A stretch of DNA of 64,000 nucleotides from Polaromonas sp. (GTDB lineage Bacteria; Pseudomonadota; Gammaproteobacteria; Burkholderiales; Burkholderiaceae_C). This document shows, piece by piece, positions 56,805-64,000 of this stretch. The translations under genes were made by a program, and so were the position numbers. The stretch spans positions 45,032 to 109,031 of the forward strand of contig NZ_JAQSDL010000112.1 of assembly GCF_029945895.1 (NCBI RefSeq). The letters are read 5' to 3'. Position 1 is the stretch's first letter, and each line of letters starts with the position of its first letter. The notes under the pieces were generated by a model. The model was not told the DNA's origin. It did no database searches and saw nothing but the letters and a program-made list of their open reading frames with translations.

Positions 56805-57290
56805 TTGAACAAGTTGATCGAGAGGGTCTGCGGCCTGCTGGCTGCCCTTGCCCTGTTCGCCATCATGGCGCTGACTTTTTTTGACGTGGGGGGGCGCAAG
56901 CTTCTCTCCAACTCCATCACCGGCTCCCTGGAACTCACCGAGCTGCTGATGGTGGTGGTGATTTTTGCAGCACTGCCGCTGGTTTCGCTGCGCGGCGAAC
57001 ATGTGGTGTTCGACTCCCTGGACCACTACCTGCCCGAGGCTGTCCGCAAGGTGCAACGCATCCTGATGCAGCTGATCTGCGGCGTGGTCCTGCTGGCACT
57101 GGGCTGGCTGATGTGGCAAACCGGCGGCCAGTACCTGGAAACCGGCGAGACCACGGCACAGCTGCTGATCCTGAAAGCGCCCTTCATTTACGGCATGGCG
57201 GTGTTGTGCGCGCTGGCCGGGCTGATTCACCTGGGGATGGCTTTGCGCCCCGCCTCCGATACCGACACGGGTGAAGGAGTCACGCTGTGA
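56805..57290 (+). CDS. TRAP transporter small permease (DctQ family, TTG start)
   Basis: 161-residue membrane protein with four hydrophobic segments, beginning MNKLIERVCGLLAALALFAIM. No ATG is in frame near the start; TTG 56805 has GAGG nine bases upstream and follows directly after an in-frame stop region, so it is the likely initiator. A weak start may further lower DctQ relative to the receptor. It overlaps dctM by four bases. Confidence 0.9.
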   Translation: MNKLIERVCGLLAALALFAIMALTFFDVGGRKLLSNSITGSLELTELLMVVVIFAALPLVSLRGEHVVFDSLDHYLPEAVRKVQRILMQLICGVVLLALGWLMWQTGGQYLETGETTAQLLILKAPFIYGMAVLCALAGLIHLGMALRPASDTDTGEGVTL

Positions 57291-58579
57291 CCGAAGCCCT
57301 GCTTGGTTTTGGCGCCATTTTCGTGCTGGCCCTGTTGCGCCTGCCGCTGGCTTTTGCCATGGGCCTGGTCGGCATCGTCGGCATGGGCCTGACACGCGGC
57401 TGGCACCCGGCTCTGGCCAGCACGGCGCAAGTCGTCCATGAAACCGGTTTTGCCTACACGCTGTCGGTGATCCCGCTGTTCATCCTGATGGGAAATTTTG
57501 TCGCCCGCGCCGGGCTGGCCCATGAGCTGTTTCATGCTGCCTACGCCTTCATCGGCCACCTGCGCGGCGGCCTGGCGCATGCCACCATCGCGGCCTGCGC
57601 CGGCTTTGGCGCCATTTGCGGCTCGTCGATTGCCACCGCCGCCACCATGAGCAAGGTCGCCTACCCGTCGATGAAACGGCTGGGCTACAGCGACTCGCTC
57701 TCGACCGGCGTGATTGCTGCAGGTGGCACGCTGGGCATCATGATTCCACCCTCGACCATCATGGTCATCTACGGCATCGTGACCGAAACCAACATTGGCA
57801 AGCTCTTTGCGGCCGGCGTGATCCCGGGCATCCTGATCGCCCTGCTGCTGATGGTGGCCGTGGTTTTCATGACCTTCATGGATCCGGAGCATGCGCCGGC
57901 CGCTGAAAAATCGAGCTGGTCCGAACGCTGGAAGGCCTTGCGCGGCATCTGGGGCGTGTTGCTGCTGGTGGTGCTGGTGTTGGGCGGCATTTACGGCGGC
58001 GTGTTCACCGCCACCGAGGGCGCAGGCATAGGCGCGGCGGGTTCCTTCCTGTTTGCACTGGCACGGCGCCGGCTGACGGTGAAAGCCACGCTGGAGGTGC
58101 TGGTGGAGTCGGCGCGCACCACAGCCATGCTGTTCACCCTGCTGATCGCGGCAACCATTTTTGCCAACTTCGTGAACTTCACCTCCATGCCCAATGACCT
58201 CAAGGAGTGGATCACCCACCTGGGCCTGTCTCCGGTGATGATCGTCGCGGCGATGATGATGATCTACGTTCTGCTGGGCACCGTGATGGAAGAGCTCACC
58301 ATGGTGCTGCTGACGATTCCGCTGTTTTTCCCGATTGTGGTGTCGCTCGGTTTCGATCCGGTCTGGTTCGGTGTGCTGATCGTGATGGTGATCCAGATCG
58401 GCCTGATCTCGCCGCCCGTGGGCATGAACCTGTTTGTGCTCAACACCCTGTTGCCCAAGGTCGGTCTGGGCGCCATCTTCCGCGGCGTCTGGCCTTTTGT
58501 GGTCATGCAGGTGGTGGCGCTGGGCATCCTGCTGGCCTTCCCGGGGCTCAGCCTCTGGCTGCCCTCTTTCATGAAGTGA
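57287..58579 (+). CDS. TRAP transporter large permease (DctM family, GTG start)
   Basis: 430-residue multi-spanning permease. Typical segments are FGAICGSSIATAATMSKVAYPSM (about residues 105-127) and PPSTIMVIYGIVTETNIG (about 150-167). GTG 57287 overlaps the dctQ stop (GTGA), giving translational coupling. It completes the TRAP system encoded from 55710. The nearby etf and acyl-CoA dehydrogenase genes make a carboxylate destined for CoA activation a reasonable substrate guess. Confidence 0.94.
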   Translation: MTEALLGFGAIFVLALLRLPLAFAMGLVGIVGMGLTRGWHPALASTAQVVHETGFAYTLSVIPLFILMGNFVARAGLAHELFHAAYAFIGHLRGGLAHATIAACAGFGAICGSSIATAATMSKVAYPSMKRLGYSDSLSTGVIAAGGTLGIMIPPSTIMVIYGIVTETNIGKLFAAGVIPGILIALLLMVAVVFMTFMDPEHAPAAEKSSWSERWKALRGIWGVLLLVVLVLGGIYGGVFTATEGAGIGAAGSFLFALARRRLTVKATLEVLVESARTTAMLFTLLIAATIFANFVNFTSMPNDLKEWITHLGLSPVMIVAAMMMIYVLLGTVMEELTMVLLTIPLFFPIVVSLGFDPVWFGVLIVMVIQIGLISPPVGMNLFVLNTLLPKVGLGAIFRGVWPFVVMQVVALGILLAFPGLSLWLPSFMK

Positions 58580-58619
58580 AGGCAGTCGCCGCGCCGGAAC
58601 GGGCGCGGCACGGGAGGCC

Positions 58620-59936
58620 TCAGGAAACCTTGACCTCTTGCCCCGCCTGGGGCCGGGTGTGAATCACCCGCTGCGGGTAAGGAATCTCGATGCCGTTGTC
58701 GCGCAGCGACTGCAGGATGGCGAGGTTGATGCGCGAGCGCAGGTTCTGCTGGCCGTTTTCGGGGTCGGTCATCCAGTAGTTCAGCGTGAACTCCAGGCCG
58801 TCGGCCCCGAAGTTGGTCAGGTTGACACCCGGGCCCGGGTCGCGCAGCACGCGATCCTGCGCGAGCGCCGCCTCGGTCAGCAAACGCATCACCAGTTCGA
58901 CGTCGCTGTCGTAGCCCACCGACACCACGGTCGACTGCAGCACGCGCGAATCGGCCAGGGAGAGGTTTTCAATGCGGTTGCTGATGAACATTTCGTTGGG
59001 TACGATGGACTCGCGGCCGCCCAGCGACCGCACCACGGTGTAACGCGCGTTGATGTCGGTGATGCGGCCCTCGAAGTTGTCAACCCGCACGTTGTCACCG
59101 ATGCGCACGCTGCGCTCGGCCAGCATCACAAAGCCGCTGACGTAGTTGGCAGCCAGTTTCTGCAGGCCGAAGCCTATGCCCACGCCGATCGCCCCGCCCA
59201 GCACCGACAGCGCCGTCAGGTCAATGCCTACCGCCGACAACGCCATCAGCAGGCCCACAAACATCAGCACCGCGCGGGTGGCGTTGCTGATCGCCTTGCG
59301 CAGCGACAACTCATTGCCGGTGGCAGAACGCAGCAATCGCGTTTCAATCGCCGCGGAGATCCACAGCGTGATCAGCAGCACCACCCCGGCCGTCACCGCA
59401 CCCTCGAGCATGGTGCGCACTGACAGGGTCGAGTTGCCGACCTTCCACTTGATGTCGTCGAGCTCTTCAAGAATCACCGGAAGCAGGCCGCTGACCCAGA
59501 GCACCATCGCCAGCCAGGCCAGCCACGAAATGGTGCGTTCCAGGGCCCGCACAAACGGGGCGTCCTTGAAGGCCACCTGCAGCACCTTGACACCCAGGCG
59601 AATCACCGCCAGCGACAACAGCACCGGAACCGCCACCTTGAACACGGCCACGGGAAACAACCGCGCCAGCAACGTCTGGGCCGCGTAGGCAAAAAACAGC
59701 AGCAGCAGGGGAAACAACACACCGTCGATCACGCGCCGGCCAAACAGGATGGAGGTGCCGTCCGCCACGACGCGCGCGCGGCTGGCCACCCGCACCAGCA
59801 GCCAGGCCAGCAGTACACAGGCGATGAGCGCCGCCAGTTCGGTCAGTGCACTGGGTTGGGCCATCGCGGCAAACCATTCGTCAAGCGTGTCGATTCGGGC
59901 GGACGTCGTCGCCCGGGAGCTCACAGGGCCGGCCAT
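58620..59936 (-). CDS. MscS-family mechanosensitive channel
   Basis: 438-residue inner-membrane protein. Several hydrophobic segments precede the MscS pore helix and beta domain: ALSVLGGAIGVGIGFGLQKLAANYVSGF is the Gly/Ala-rich pore TM3, followed by MLAERSVRIGDNVRVDNFEGRITDINARYTVVRSLGGRESIVPNE, the conserved beta domain, and the cytoplasmic vestibule ending YPQRVIHTRP. It releases solutes on hypo-osmotic shock. The start overlaps the end of the upstream crotonase gene by 16 bp; an in-frame Met at residue 25 would remove the overlap. Confidence 0.93.
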   Translation of the reverse strand: MAGPVSSRATTSARIDTLDEWFAAMAQPSALTELAALIACVLLAWLLVRVASRARVVADGTSILFGRRVIDGVLFPLLLLFFAYAAQTLLARLFPVAVFKVAVPVLLSLAVIRLGVKVLQVAFKDAPFVRALERTISWLAWLAMVLWVSGLLPVILEELDDIKWKVGNSTLSVRTMLEGAVTAGVVLLITLWISAAIETRLLRSATGNELSLRKAISNATRAVLMFVGLLMALSAVGIDLTALSVLGGAIGVGIGFGLQKLAANYVSGFVMLAERSVRIGDNVRVDNFEGRITDINARYTVVRSLGGRESIVPNEMFISNRIENLSLADSRVLQSTVVSVGYDSDVELVMRLLTEAALAQDRVLRDPGPGVNLTNFGADGLEFTLNYWMTDPENGQQNLRSRINLAILQSLRDNGIEIPYPQRVIHTRPQAGQEVKVS

Positions 59937-60709
59937 TGGGGCTTCCTTTTGTCGATGAAGGCCTGCACGCCCTCCTGCGCCACCGGGTGAACCATGTTGC
60001 AGGCCATGGTCTGGCCGGCGAGCTGGTAAGCGGCCGCGATGCCGGTTTCGCGCTGCTGGTAAAACAGGGCCTTGCCCATGGCAATGGCCTCGCGCGGTTT
60101 CGCCAGGATGGCCTGCAGCATCTGCTCTATTTCAGCATCCAGCGCCTGCGGCGCCACCACGCGGTTGACCAGGCCGCGTACGCGCGCTTCTTCGGCAGGG
60201 ATGAAGCCGCCGGTGAGCAACATTTCCATGGCCTGCTTGGCGGGAATGTTGCGCACCAGCGGCACGCTGGGTGTGGCACAGAACAGGCCCACATCAATGC
60301 CGTTGACACCAAAGGTCGCCTCGCTGCTGGCCACCGCCAGATCGCATTGCGCCACCAGCTGGCAACCGGCAGCCGTGGCCACCCCCTGCACCCGCGCGAG
60401 CACCGGTACCGGCAGGGTCTGGATCGTGAGCATCATGCGGGTGCATTGCGCAAACAGCTTCTGGTAGTAGGCCAGTTCGGGCTGCGCGCGCATTTCCTTG
60501 AGGTTGTGTCCGGCGCAAAAAGCCTTGCCTTCGGCAGCCAGCACCACGATGCGTGCAGCAGGGTCGGCGCCAACGGCATCCAGCGCGCCCTGCAGGGCCG
60601 CCAGCATCTCTTCGCTCAGGGTATTGAAAGCATCCGGACGGTTCAGCGTCAGCCAGTTCACTCCGCGCTCGTCGCGGGTATGCAGCACGGGGGCCGAAGA
60701 ATCATTCAT
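59921..60709 (-). CDS. Enoyl-CoA hydratase/isomerase (crotonase)
   Basis: 262-residue crotonase. RPDAFNTLSEEML, GKAFCAGHNLKEM (about residues 62-74) and RVQGVATAAGCQLVAQCDLAVAS (about 105-127) are the CoA-binding and oxyanion segments. The residue in place of the usual first catalytic Glu is Gln/Leu (AGCQLV), so ordinary hydratase activity is uncertain. It is followed by mscS with a short overlap and preceded by a deacetylase-like gene 17 bp upstream; no pathway link between the three is evident. Confidence 0.9.
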   Translation of the reverse strand: MNDSSAPVLHTRDERGVNWLTLNRPDAFNTLSEEMLAALQGALDAVGADPAARIVVLAAEGKAFCAGHNLKEMRAQPELAYYQKLFAQCTRMMLTIQTLPVPVLARVQGVATAAGCQLVAQCDLAVASSEATFGVNGIDVGLFCATPSVPLVRNIPAKQAMEMLLTGGFIPAEEARVRGLVNRVVAPQALDAEIEQMLQAILAKPREAIAMGKALFYQQRETGIAAAYQLAGQTMACNMVHPVAQEGVQAFIDKRKPQWPAL

Positions 60710-60726
60710 GGCAAGAATCCAGAGGT

Positions 60727-61680
60727 CTATAGATCGGCAAGCACGCGGATATGCGCCTCCACGCTGCGTGCCAGTGCACCCAGGTTGTAGCCGCCTTCGA
60801 GCGAGGAGACGATGCGGCCCCTGGCGTGGCGCTTGGCCACGTCCTTCAGGCGCATGGTGATCCAGGCGTAGTCCTGTTCCGTCAGCCCCAGCTGGCCCAG
60901 GTCGTCCTCGCGGTGCGCGTCAAAACCGGCGCTGATGAAAATCATCTCCGGCTTGAAAGCCTCCAGGCGTGGAATCCACATCATCTCGATCAGCTCGCGG
61001 ATGTCCATGCCCTTGGTGTAGGCCGGCACCGGCAGGTTCACCATGTTGGTGGCCTGCGTTTCGGCGCCGGTATACGGGTAATACGGGTGCTGGAAAAAAC
61101 TCACCATCAGGATGCGGTCGTCGCCGCGAATGATGTCTTCCGTGCCGTTGCCGTGGTGCACGTCGAAATCGACAATCGCCACGCGTTTGAGGCCGTGCCG
61201 CTCCAGCGCGTATTTGGCCGCCACCGCAATGTTGTTGAAATAACAGAAGCCCATGGCCTTGTCGTGGCAGGCATGGTGGCCGGGCGGCCGCACCGCGCAA
61301 AAGGCGTTTTCAACCTCGCCCGCCATCACCGCATCGGTGGCCGCCAGGGTGGCGCCGGCCGCGCGCAGGGCCGCCGTCCAGGTGTGCACGTTCATCGAGG
61401 TGTCGGGGTCGATCTGCGCGTGGGTCGGACCACCCGCGAGAATCTCTTCGGCGAGCTGGTCGCTCAGGCCGCGCAGCGAGGCAATCAGCATGCGGCCATG
61501 CGCCAGCTCCAGGTCGCTGGTGGAGGCGAGTGGTGCGTCGCGCCGGTCCAGCGCATCACCGACGCCGGTGATCAGCAGCCGGTCTTCAATCGCGTCGAGC
61601 CGCTCCGGACATTCCGGGTGCCCGGCACCCATCTCGTGTTTCCAGCAGTCTTTATGGGTGAAATAGCCGGTGGCGCTCAT
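60727..61680 (-). CDS. Histone-deacetylase-superfamily hydrolase
   Basis: 317-residue zinc hydrolase of the HDAC/acetylpolyamine amidohydrolase superfamily. HPECPERLDAI, the His-His pair in RPPGHHA (about residue 140), zinc-binding DFDVHHGNGT (about 177-186), SAGFDAHREDDLG with the third ligand Asp, and SSLEGGYN near residue 295 are all intact. Bacterial members deacetylate polyamines or other small amides or lysines. It is divergent from moxR with only 29 bp between starts. Confidence 0.95.
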   Translation of the reverse strand: MSATGYFTHKDCWKHEMGAGHPECPERLDAIEDRLLITGVGDALDRRDAPLASTSDLELAHGRMLIASLRGLSDQLAEEILAGGPTHAQIDPDTSMNVHTWTAALRAAGATLAATDAVMAGEVENAFCAVRPPGHHACHDKAMGFCYFNNIAVAAKYALERHGLKRVAIVDFDVHHGNGTEDIIRGDDRILMVSFFQHPYYPYTGAETQATNMVNLPVPAYTKGMDIRELIEMMWIPRLEAFKPEMIFISAGFDAHREDDLGQLGLTEQDYAWITMRLKDVAKRHARGRIVSSLEGGYNLGALARSVEAHIRVLADL

Positions 61681-61709
61681 AGGAGAAATTTTGCGGTAAG
61701 GTTGATGAC

Positions 61710-62630
61710 ATGAACGCGAAACAAAAAATTCAAACGCTTTTGAATCAGCTTAACACGGTCATTGTGGGCAAGCCGGCCCAGGTGCAGGACTGCGTCGCCT
61801 GCCTCCTGGCCGGCGGGCATCTGCTGATCGAAGACGTGCCGGGCGTCGGCAAAACCACGCTGGCGCATGCGCTGTCGCGTTCGTTCGGACTTCAGTTTTC
61901 ACGCGTACAGTTCACCGCCGACCTGATGCCCAGCGACCTGACCGGCGTATCGATTTACGAGCGCCAGAAGGAAAGTTTCGTGTTCCACCCCGGACCGATT
62001 TTTGCCCAGGTGCTGCTGGCTGACGAGATCAACCGCGCCAGCCCGCGCACGCAAAGTGCACTGCTCGAGGCCATGGAAGAAAAGCAGGTGACGGTGGAGG
62101 GCGAAACCCGGCCGCTGCCGGTGCCGTTTTTTGTGATTGCCACCCAGAACCCGCACGACCAGCTGGGCACCTACGCCCTGCCCGAGTCGCAGCTGGACCG
62201 TTTCCACATGCGCATCTCGCTCGGTTACCCGGACCGCGCCGCCGAACGCGAACTGCTGGGCGGCAGCGACCGCCGCGACATGGTCGACAAGCTGACCACC
62301 GTGCTCATGCCGCATGACCTGCTGGACCTGCAGCAGCAGGTCCAGCAGGTGTATGCGGCGGAACCCCTGCTCAATTACCTGCAGGACCTGATTGCGGCCA
62401 CCCGGTCGGGCCGCTGGTTTTTACAGGGCCTGAGCCCGCGCGCCGGCATCGCCCTGGTCCGCGCTGCACGCGCGCAGGCTTTCCTGAGCGGGCGCGACTA
62501 CGTGGCGCCGGATGACATCGTGGCCGTGCTGCCGCAAACCGTGGCGCACCGGTTGATCCCGGTCAGCGACGCCGGGCGCGGCTCGGTCGAGCAGGTGCGC
62601 GCCATGATCGAGGCCGTGCCCTTGCCATGA
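61710..62630 (+). CDS. MoxR-family AAA+ ATPase
   Basis: 306-residue ATPase. Walker A GVGKTTLAHAL (about residues 47-57), Walker B LLADEINRASPRTQSALLEAMEE (about 105-127), sensor FVIATQNPHDQLGTYALPESQLDRF and the C-terminal lid are all present. MoxR proteins act as chaperones for assembly of von Willebrand factor/DUF58-type partners; the DUF58 gene overlaps its end by four bases, as is usual. A transglutaminase-like membrane gene often follows such pairs but is not visible here. Confidence 0.96.
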   Translation: MNAKQKIQTLLNQLNTVIVGKPAQVQDCVACLLAGGHLLIEDVPGVGKTTLAHALSRSFGLQFSRVQFTADLMPSDLTGVSIYERQKESFVFHPGPIFAQVLLADEINRASPRTQSALLEAMEEKQVTVEGETRPLPVPFFVIATQNPHDQLGTYALPESQLDRFHMRISLGYPDRAAERELLGGSDRRDMVDKLTTVLMPHDLLDLQQQVQQVYAAEPLLNYLQDLIAATRSGRWFLQGLSPRAGIALVRAARAQAFLSGRDYVAPDDIVAVLPQTVAHRLIPVSDAGRGSVEQVRAMIEAVPLP

Positions 62631-63727
62631 AGCCTCCGGCAGGAAGAGAAAATGCGATCAACGTGGCACAGCAATTTCCCGCCGGGCCGCCCCAAGGGAA
62701 ATTAGCCCCCTCGGGGGGCAGCGCAGTACGCGCAGCGACCAGCGTGGGGGCCACATTCCTGCGCGGGCGTTTCCAGCAATGGTGGCAAAGCCGCCTTCCG
62801 CTGACCGACAGCGTGGTGCTGACCCAGCGCAATGTCTACATCCTGCCGACGCGCCCCGGTCTCATGCTGGCGCTCACGCTGCTGGTGTTGCTGGTCGCCT
62901 CCATCAACTACCAGCTCAACCTGGGCTACCTGCTGACCTTTTTGCTGGCCGGCAGCGCCCTGACCGGCATGCATGTGTGCCACGGCACCCTGCGCGGTCT
63001 TGCCATGAATTTGATAGCACCCCCCGCCCATTTCGCGGGCACTGCAGCCGTTTTTGACGTCAAACTCACGAACAGCCGCCGCTCCGTGCGGCATGGCATC
63101 GGCATCAGCGTGCTGGCCGCACCGGGCGCGACCGGGCAGCCGCACTGGGCCTGGACCGATGTGCCGGCGCAGAACAGCGCCACGGTGCAGGTCGCCTTCA
63201 CCCCGCAACGCCGCGGCCTGCACCGCCTGCCCACGCTGACCGCCGAAACCCGGTTCCCGCTCGGCACCTTTCGCGTCTGGACCATCTGGCGCCCCGCAGC
63301 GCAGATGCTGGTCTACCCGGCGCCGGAGTTGCGCCCGCCTCCCCTGCCCCCTGGCGAGCCGCGCTCGGGCGGGGCCGACGCCTCGGCACGCTGGCAAAGC
63401 GCCGGCGAGTTCGACGGCGTACGCGGCTACCGCCGCGGCGACCCGCTCAAACTCGTCATGTGGAAAAAAGCCGCCAAAGCCGACGACCAGGGCAACGGCC
63501 TGGTGGTGCGCGACACCCAGCAGGCCCAGCGGCACGAACTCTGGCTGGACTTTTTGCAGGCCGGCTCGCTCGGCACAGAAGCTCGGCTATCGCGCCTGTG
63601 CGCCTGGGTGCTGCAGGCCGACAGGCTGGGCCTGCGCTACGGCCTGCGATTGCCGGGGCTGGAGATCAAGCCGTCCAGTGGCGAGGTGCACAAACGGCAA
63701 TGTCTGGAGGCGCTGGCCTTATGTTGA
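62627..63727 (+). CDS. DUF58 domain protein with repeat-encoded N-terminus
   Basis: 366-residue protein with two hydrophobic segments near residues 75-115 (PGLMLALTLLVLLVASINYQ and LGYLLTFLLAGSALTG) and a C-terminal DUF58 segment (FDGVRGYRRGDPLKLVMWKKAAK). Family members begin near RFQQWWQSRLPLTD, here residue 46. The preceding residues about 20-41 are encoded by an interspersed repeat (62684-62750) related to the one between livH and livM, so the N-terminus looks like captured non-coding DNA. A possible GCTAT-type repeat covers 63008-63060. Partner: MoxR, overlapping by four bases. Confidence 0.88.
   Translation: MKPPAGRENAINVAQQFPAGPPQGKLAPSGGSAVRAATSVGATFLRGRFQQWWQSRLPLTDSVVLTQRNVYILPTRPGLMLALTLLVLLVASINYQLNLGYLLTFLLAGSALTGMHVCHGTLRGLAMNLIAPPAHFAGTAAVFDVKLTNSRRSVRHGIGISVLAAPGATGQPHWAWTDVPAQNSATVQVAFTPQRRGLHRLPTLTAETRFPLGTFRVWTIWRPAAQMLVYPAPELRPPPLPPGEPRSGGADASARWQSAGEFDGVRGYRRGDPLKLVMWKKAAKADDQGNGLVVRDTQQAQRHELWLDFLQAGSLGTEARLSRLCAWVLQADRLGLRYGLRLPGLEIKPSSGEVHKRQCLEALALC
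62684..62750 (-). repeat. GCCCCCTnAGGGGGC-type interspersed repeat, copy 2, in coding DNA
   Basis: Minus-strand reading gives CCCCCACGCT, a GTACTGCGCTGCCCCCC/GGGGGG hairpin, then CCTTGGGGCGGCCCGGCGGG. The copy at 34451-34518 shows the same order of blocks. It is read in frame at the start of the DUF58 gene. Confidence 0.65.
63008..63060 (+). repeat. Possible GCTAT-dyad interspersed repeat, copy 10, in coding DNA
   Basis: ATTTGATAGC, then an inner CGCCCATTTCGCGGGC hairpin, then GCAGCCGTTTTTGAC: the same order of parts as the right side of the other copies, but the left half of the dyad is missing. It is in frame within the DUF58 gene; chance resemblance is possible. Confidence 0.4.
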
Positions 63728-63828
63728 GCGCTGCTGGGCTATCAGCGAACCCGGGCTGGAGACTAACTCCACTTGTCTGGGCTGGGCTGGTTGAAGCCGT
63801 CTTTGCCCCCGCTGCTCGTGGTTTGCCT

Positions 63829-64000
63829 GCAAGCCGGGTCTCGCCCCGGCGGGCGAGGTACTTTTCTTTGCGTCGCCAAAGAAAAGTACCCAAAAGAAAG
63901 GCGACCCGATGGTCTGGGTCCCTTCGCTTCGCTACGGGCAACCTCCGGTGCTCGACAAAAGCGGGGTCTCGCTCGAACTCGGCTTCGCCTCAGACAATCG
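63829..64000 (+). repeat. Comamonadaceae-type long interspersed repeat, running off the right edge
   Basis: ACTTTTCTTTG...CAAAGAAAAGT forms a strong hairpin (about 63860-63890), followed by AAAGGCGACC and CCCTTCGCTTCGCTACGGGC. I recognise this combination as a widespread intergenic repeat in this family (recollection only). The 273 bp after the DUF58 stop show no convincing gene: a plus frame from ATG 63721 stays open to the edge, but it reads through the repeat. Confidence 0.65.

Noticed and set aside
63721..64000. Plus-strand frame from ATG 63721, overlapping the DUF58 stop, open to the window edge
   Set aside because: From about codon 37 it reads through a recognisable interspersed repeat, and its peptide shows no family features. 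Overlap and openness alone are not enough.

Overview
The window is GC-rich chromosomal DNA of a betaproteobacterium, most likely Comamonadaceae (Polaromonas/Rhodoferax/Variovorax-like). This rests on the protein sequences, the abundance of TRAP transporters and Bug-type periplasmic receptors, and several short interspersed repeats that I associate with that family. No rRNA, tRNA, CRISPR array or insertion sequence was seen.

Layout. 0-2.4 kb: the 5' part of a type I restriction hsdR gene running off the left edge. 2.6-4.9 kb: a glutathione transferase and a fused osmoprotectant-type binding protein/permease. 5.0-11.3 kb: a TRAP transporter, a class III CoA-transferase and an HMG-CoA-lyase-type enzyme in one minus-strand operon, facing a divergent LysR regulator. 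11.4-25.0 kb: a nearly complete oxidative hexuronate/aldarate pathway: uronate dehydrogenase, SMP-30 lactonase, galactarate dehydratase GarD, aldolase GarL and tartronate semialdehyde reductase GarR with a TRAP transporter on the minus strand; a FadR-type regulator, glucarate dehydratase GudD, a Bug receptor and a Gfo/Idh/MocA oxidoreductase on the plus strand. 25.1-39.2 kb: a hydroxycinnamate/phenylpropanoid-CoA side-chain cluster (feruloyl-CoA-synthetase-like ligase, crotonase, short-chain dehydrogenase, amidohydrolase, acyl-CoA dehydrogenase, second acyl-CoA ligase), a complete LIV-type ABC importer and a MarR regulator, arranged around a divergent promoter with a perfect palindrome. 39.4-43.9 kb: a small winged-helix protein, then grpE-dnaK-dnaJ behind a recognisable heat-shock promoter. 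44-50.6 kb: an isolated argC, a glutathione-dependent formaldehyde operon carrying an extra Asp-nucleophile hydrolase, a radical SAM-family protein that lacks its Fe-S cluster segment, and an acyltransferase. 50.6-58.6 kb: nitronate monooxygenase, acyl-CoA dehydrogenase, EtfA, EtfB, and a divergent TRAP transporter. 58.6-64 kb: MscS channel, crotonase, histone-deacetylase-like hydrolase, MoxR ATPase and DUF58 protein.

The metabolic regions describe a soil or water heterotroph that takes up plant-derived acids (uronates/aldarates, hydroxycinnamates) by high-affinity binding-protein transporters and degrades them to pyruvate, glycerate, acyl-CoA and aromatic acids.

The most unusual observations are: (1) an in-frame loss of the CxxxCxxC-containing segment from an otherwise well conserved radical SAM protein; (2) about ten copies of a roughly 55-bp dyad repeat, one lying in frame inside a feruloyl-CoA-synthetase-like gene and possibly another inside the DUF58 gene; (3) a second repeat family that forms a 26-codon mini-ORF bridging livH and livM, and also encodes the N-terminus of the DUF58 protein; (4) an Asp-nucleophile (dehalogenase/epoxide-hydrolase-type) hydrolase coupled into the formaldehyde operon; (5) candidate operators for four pathway regulators.
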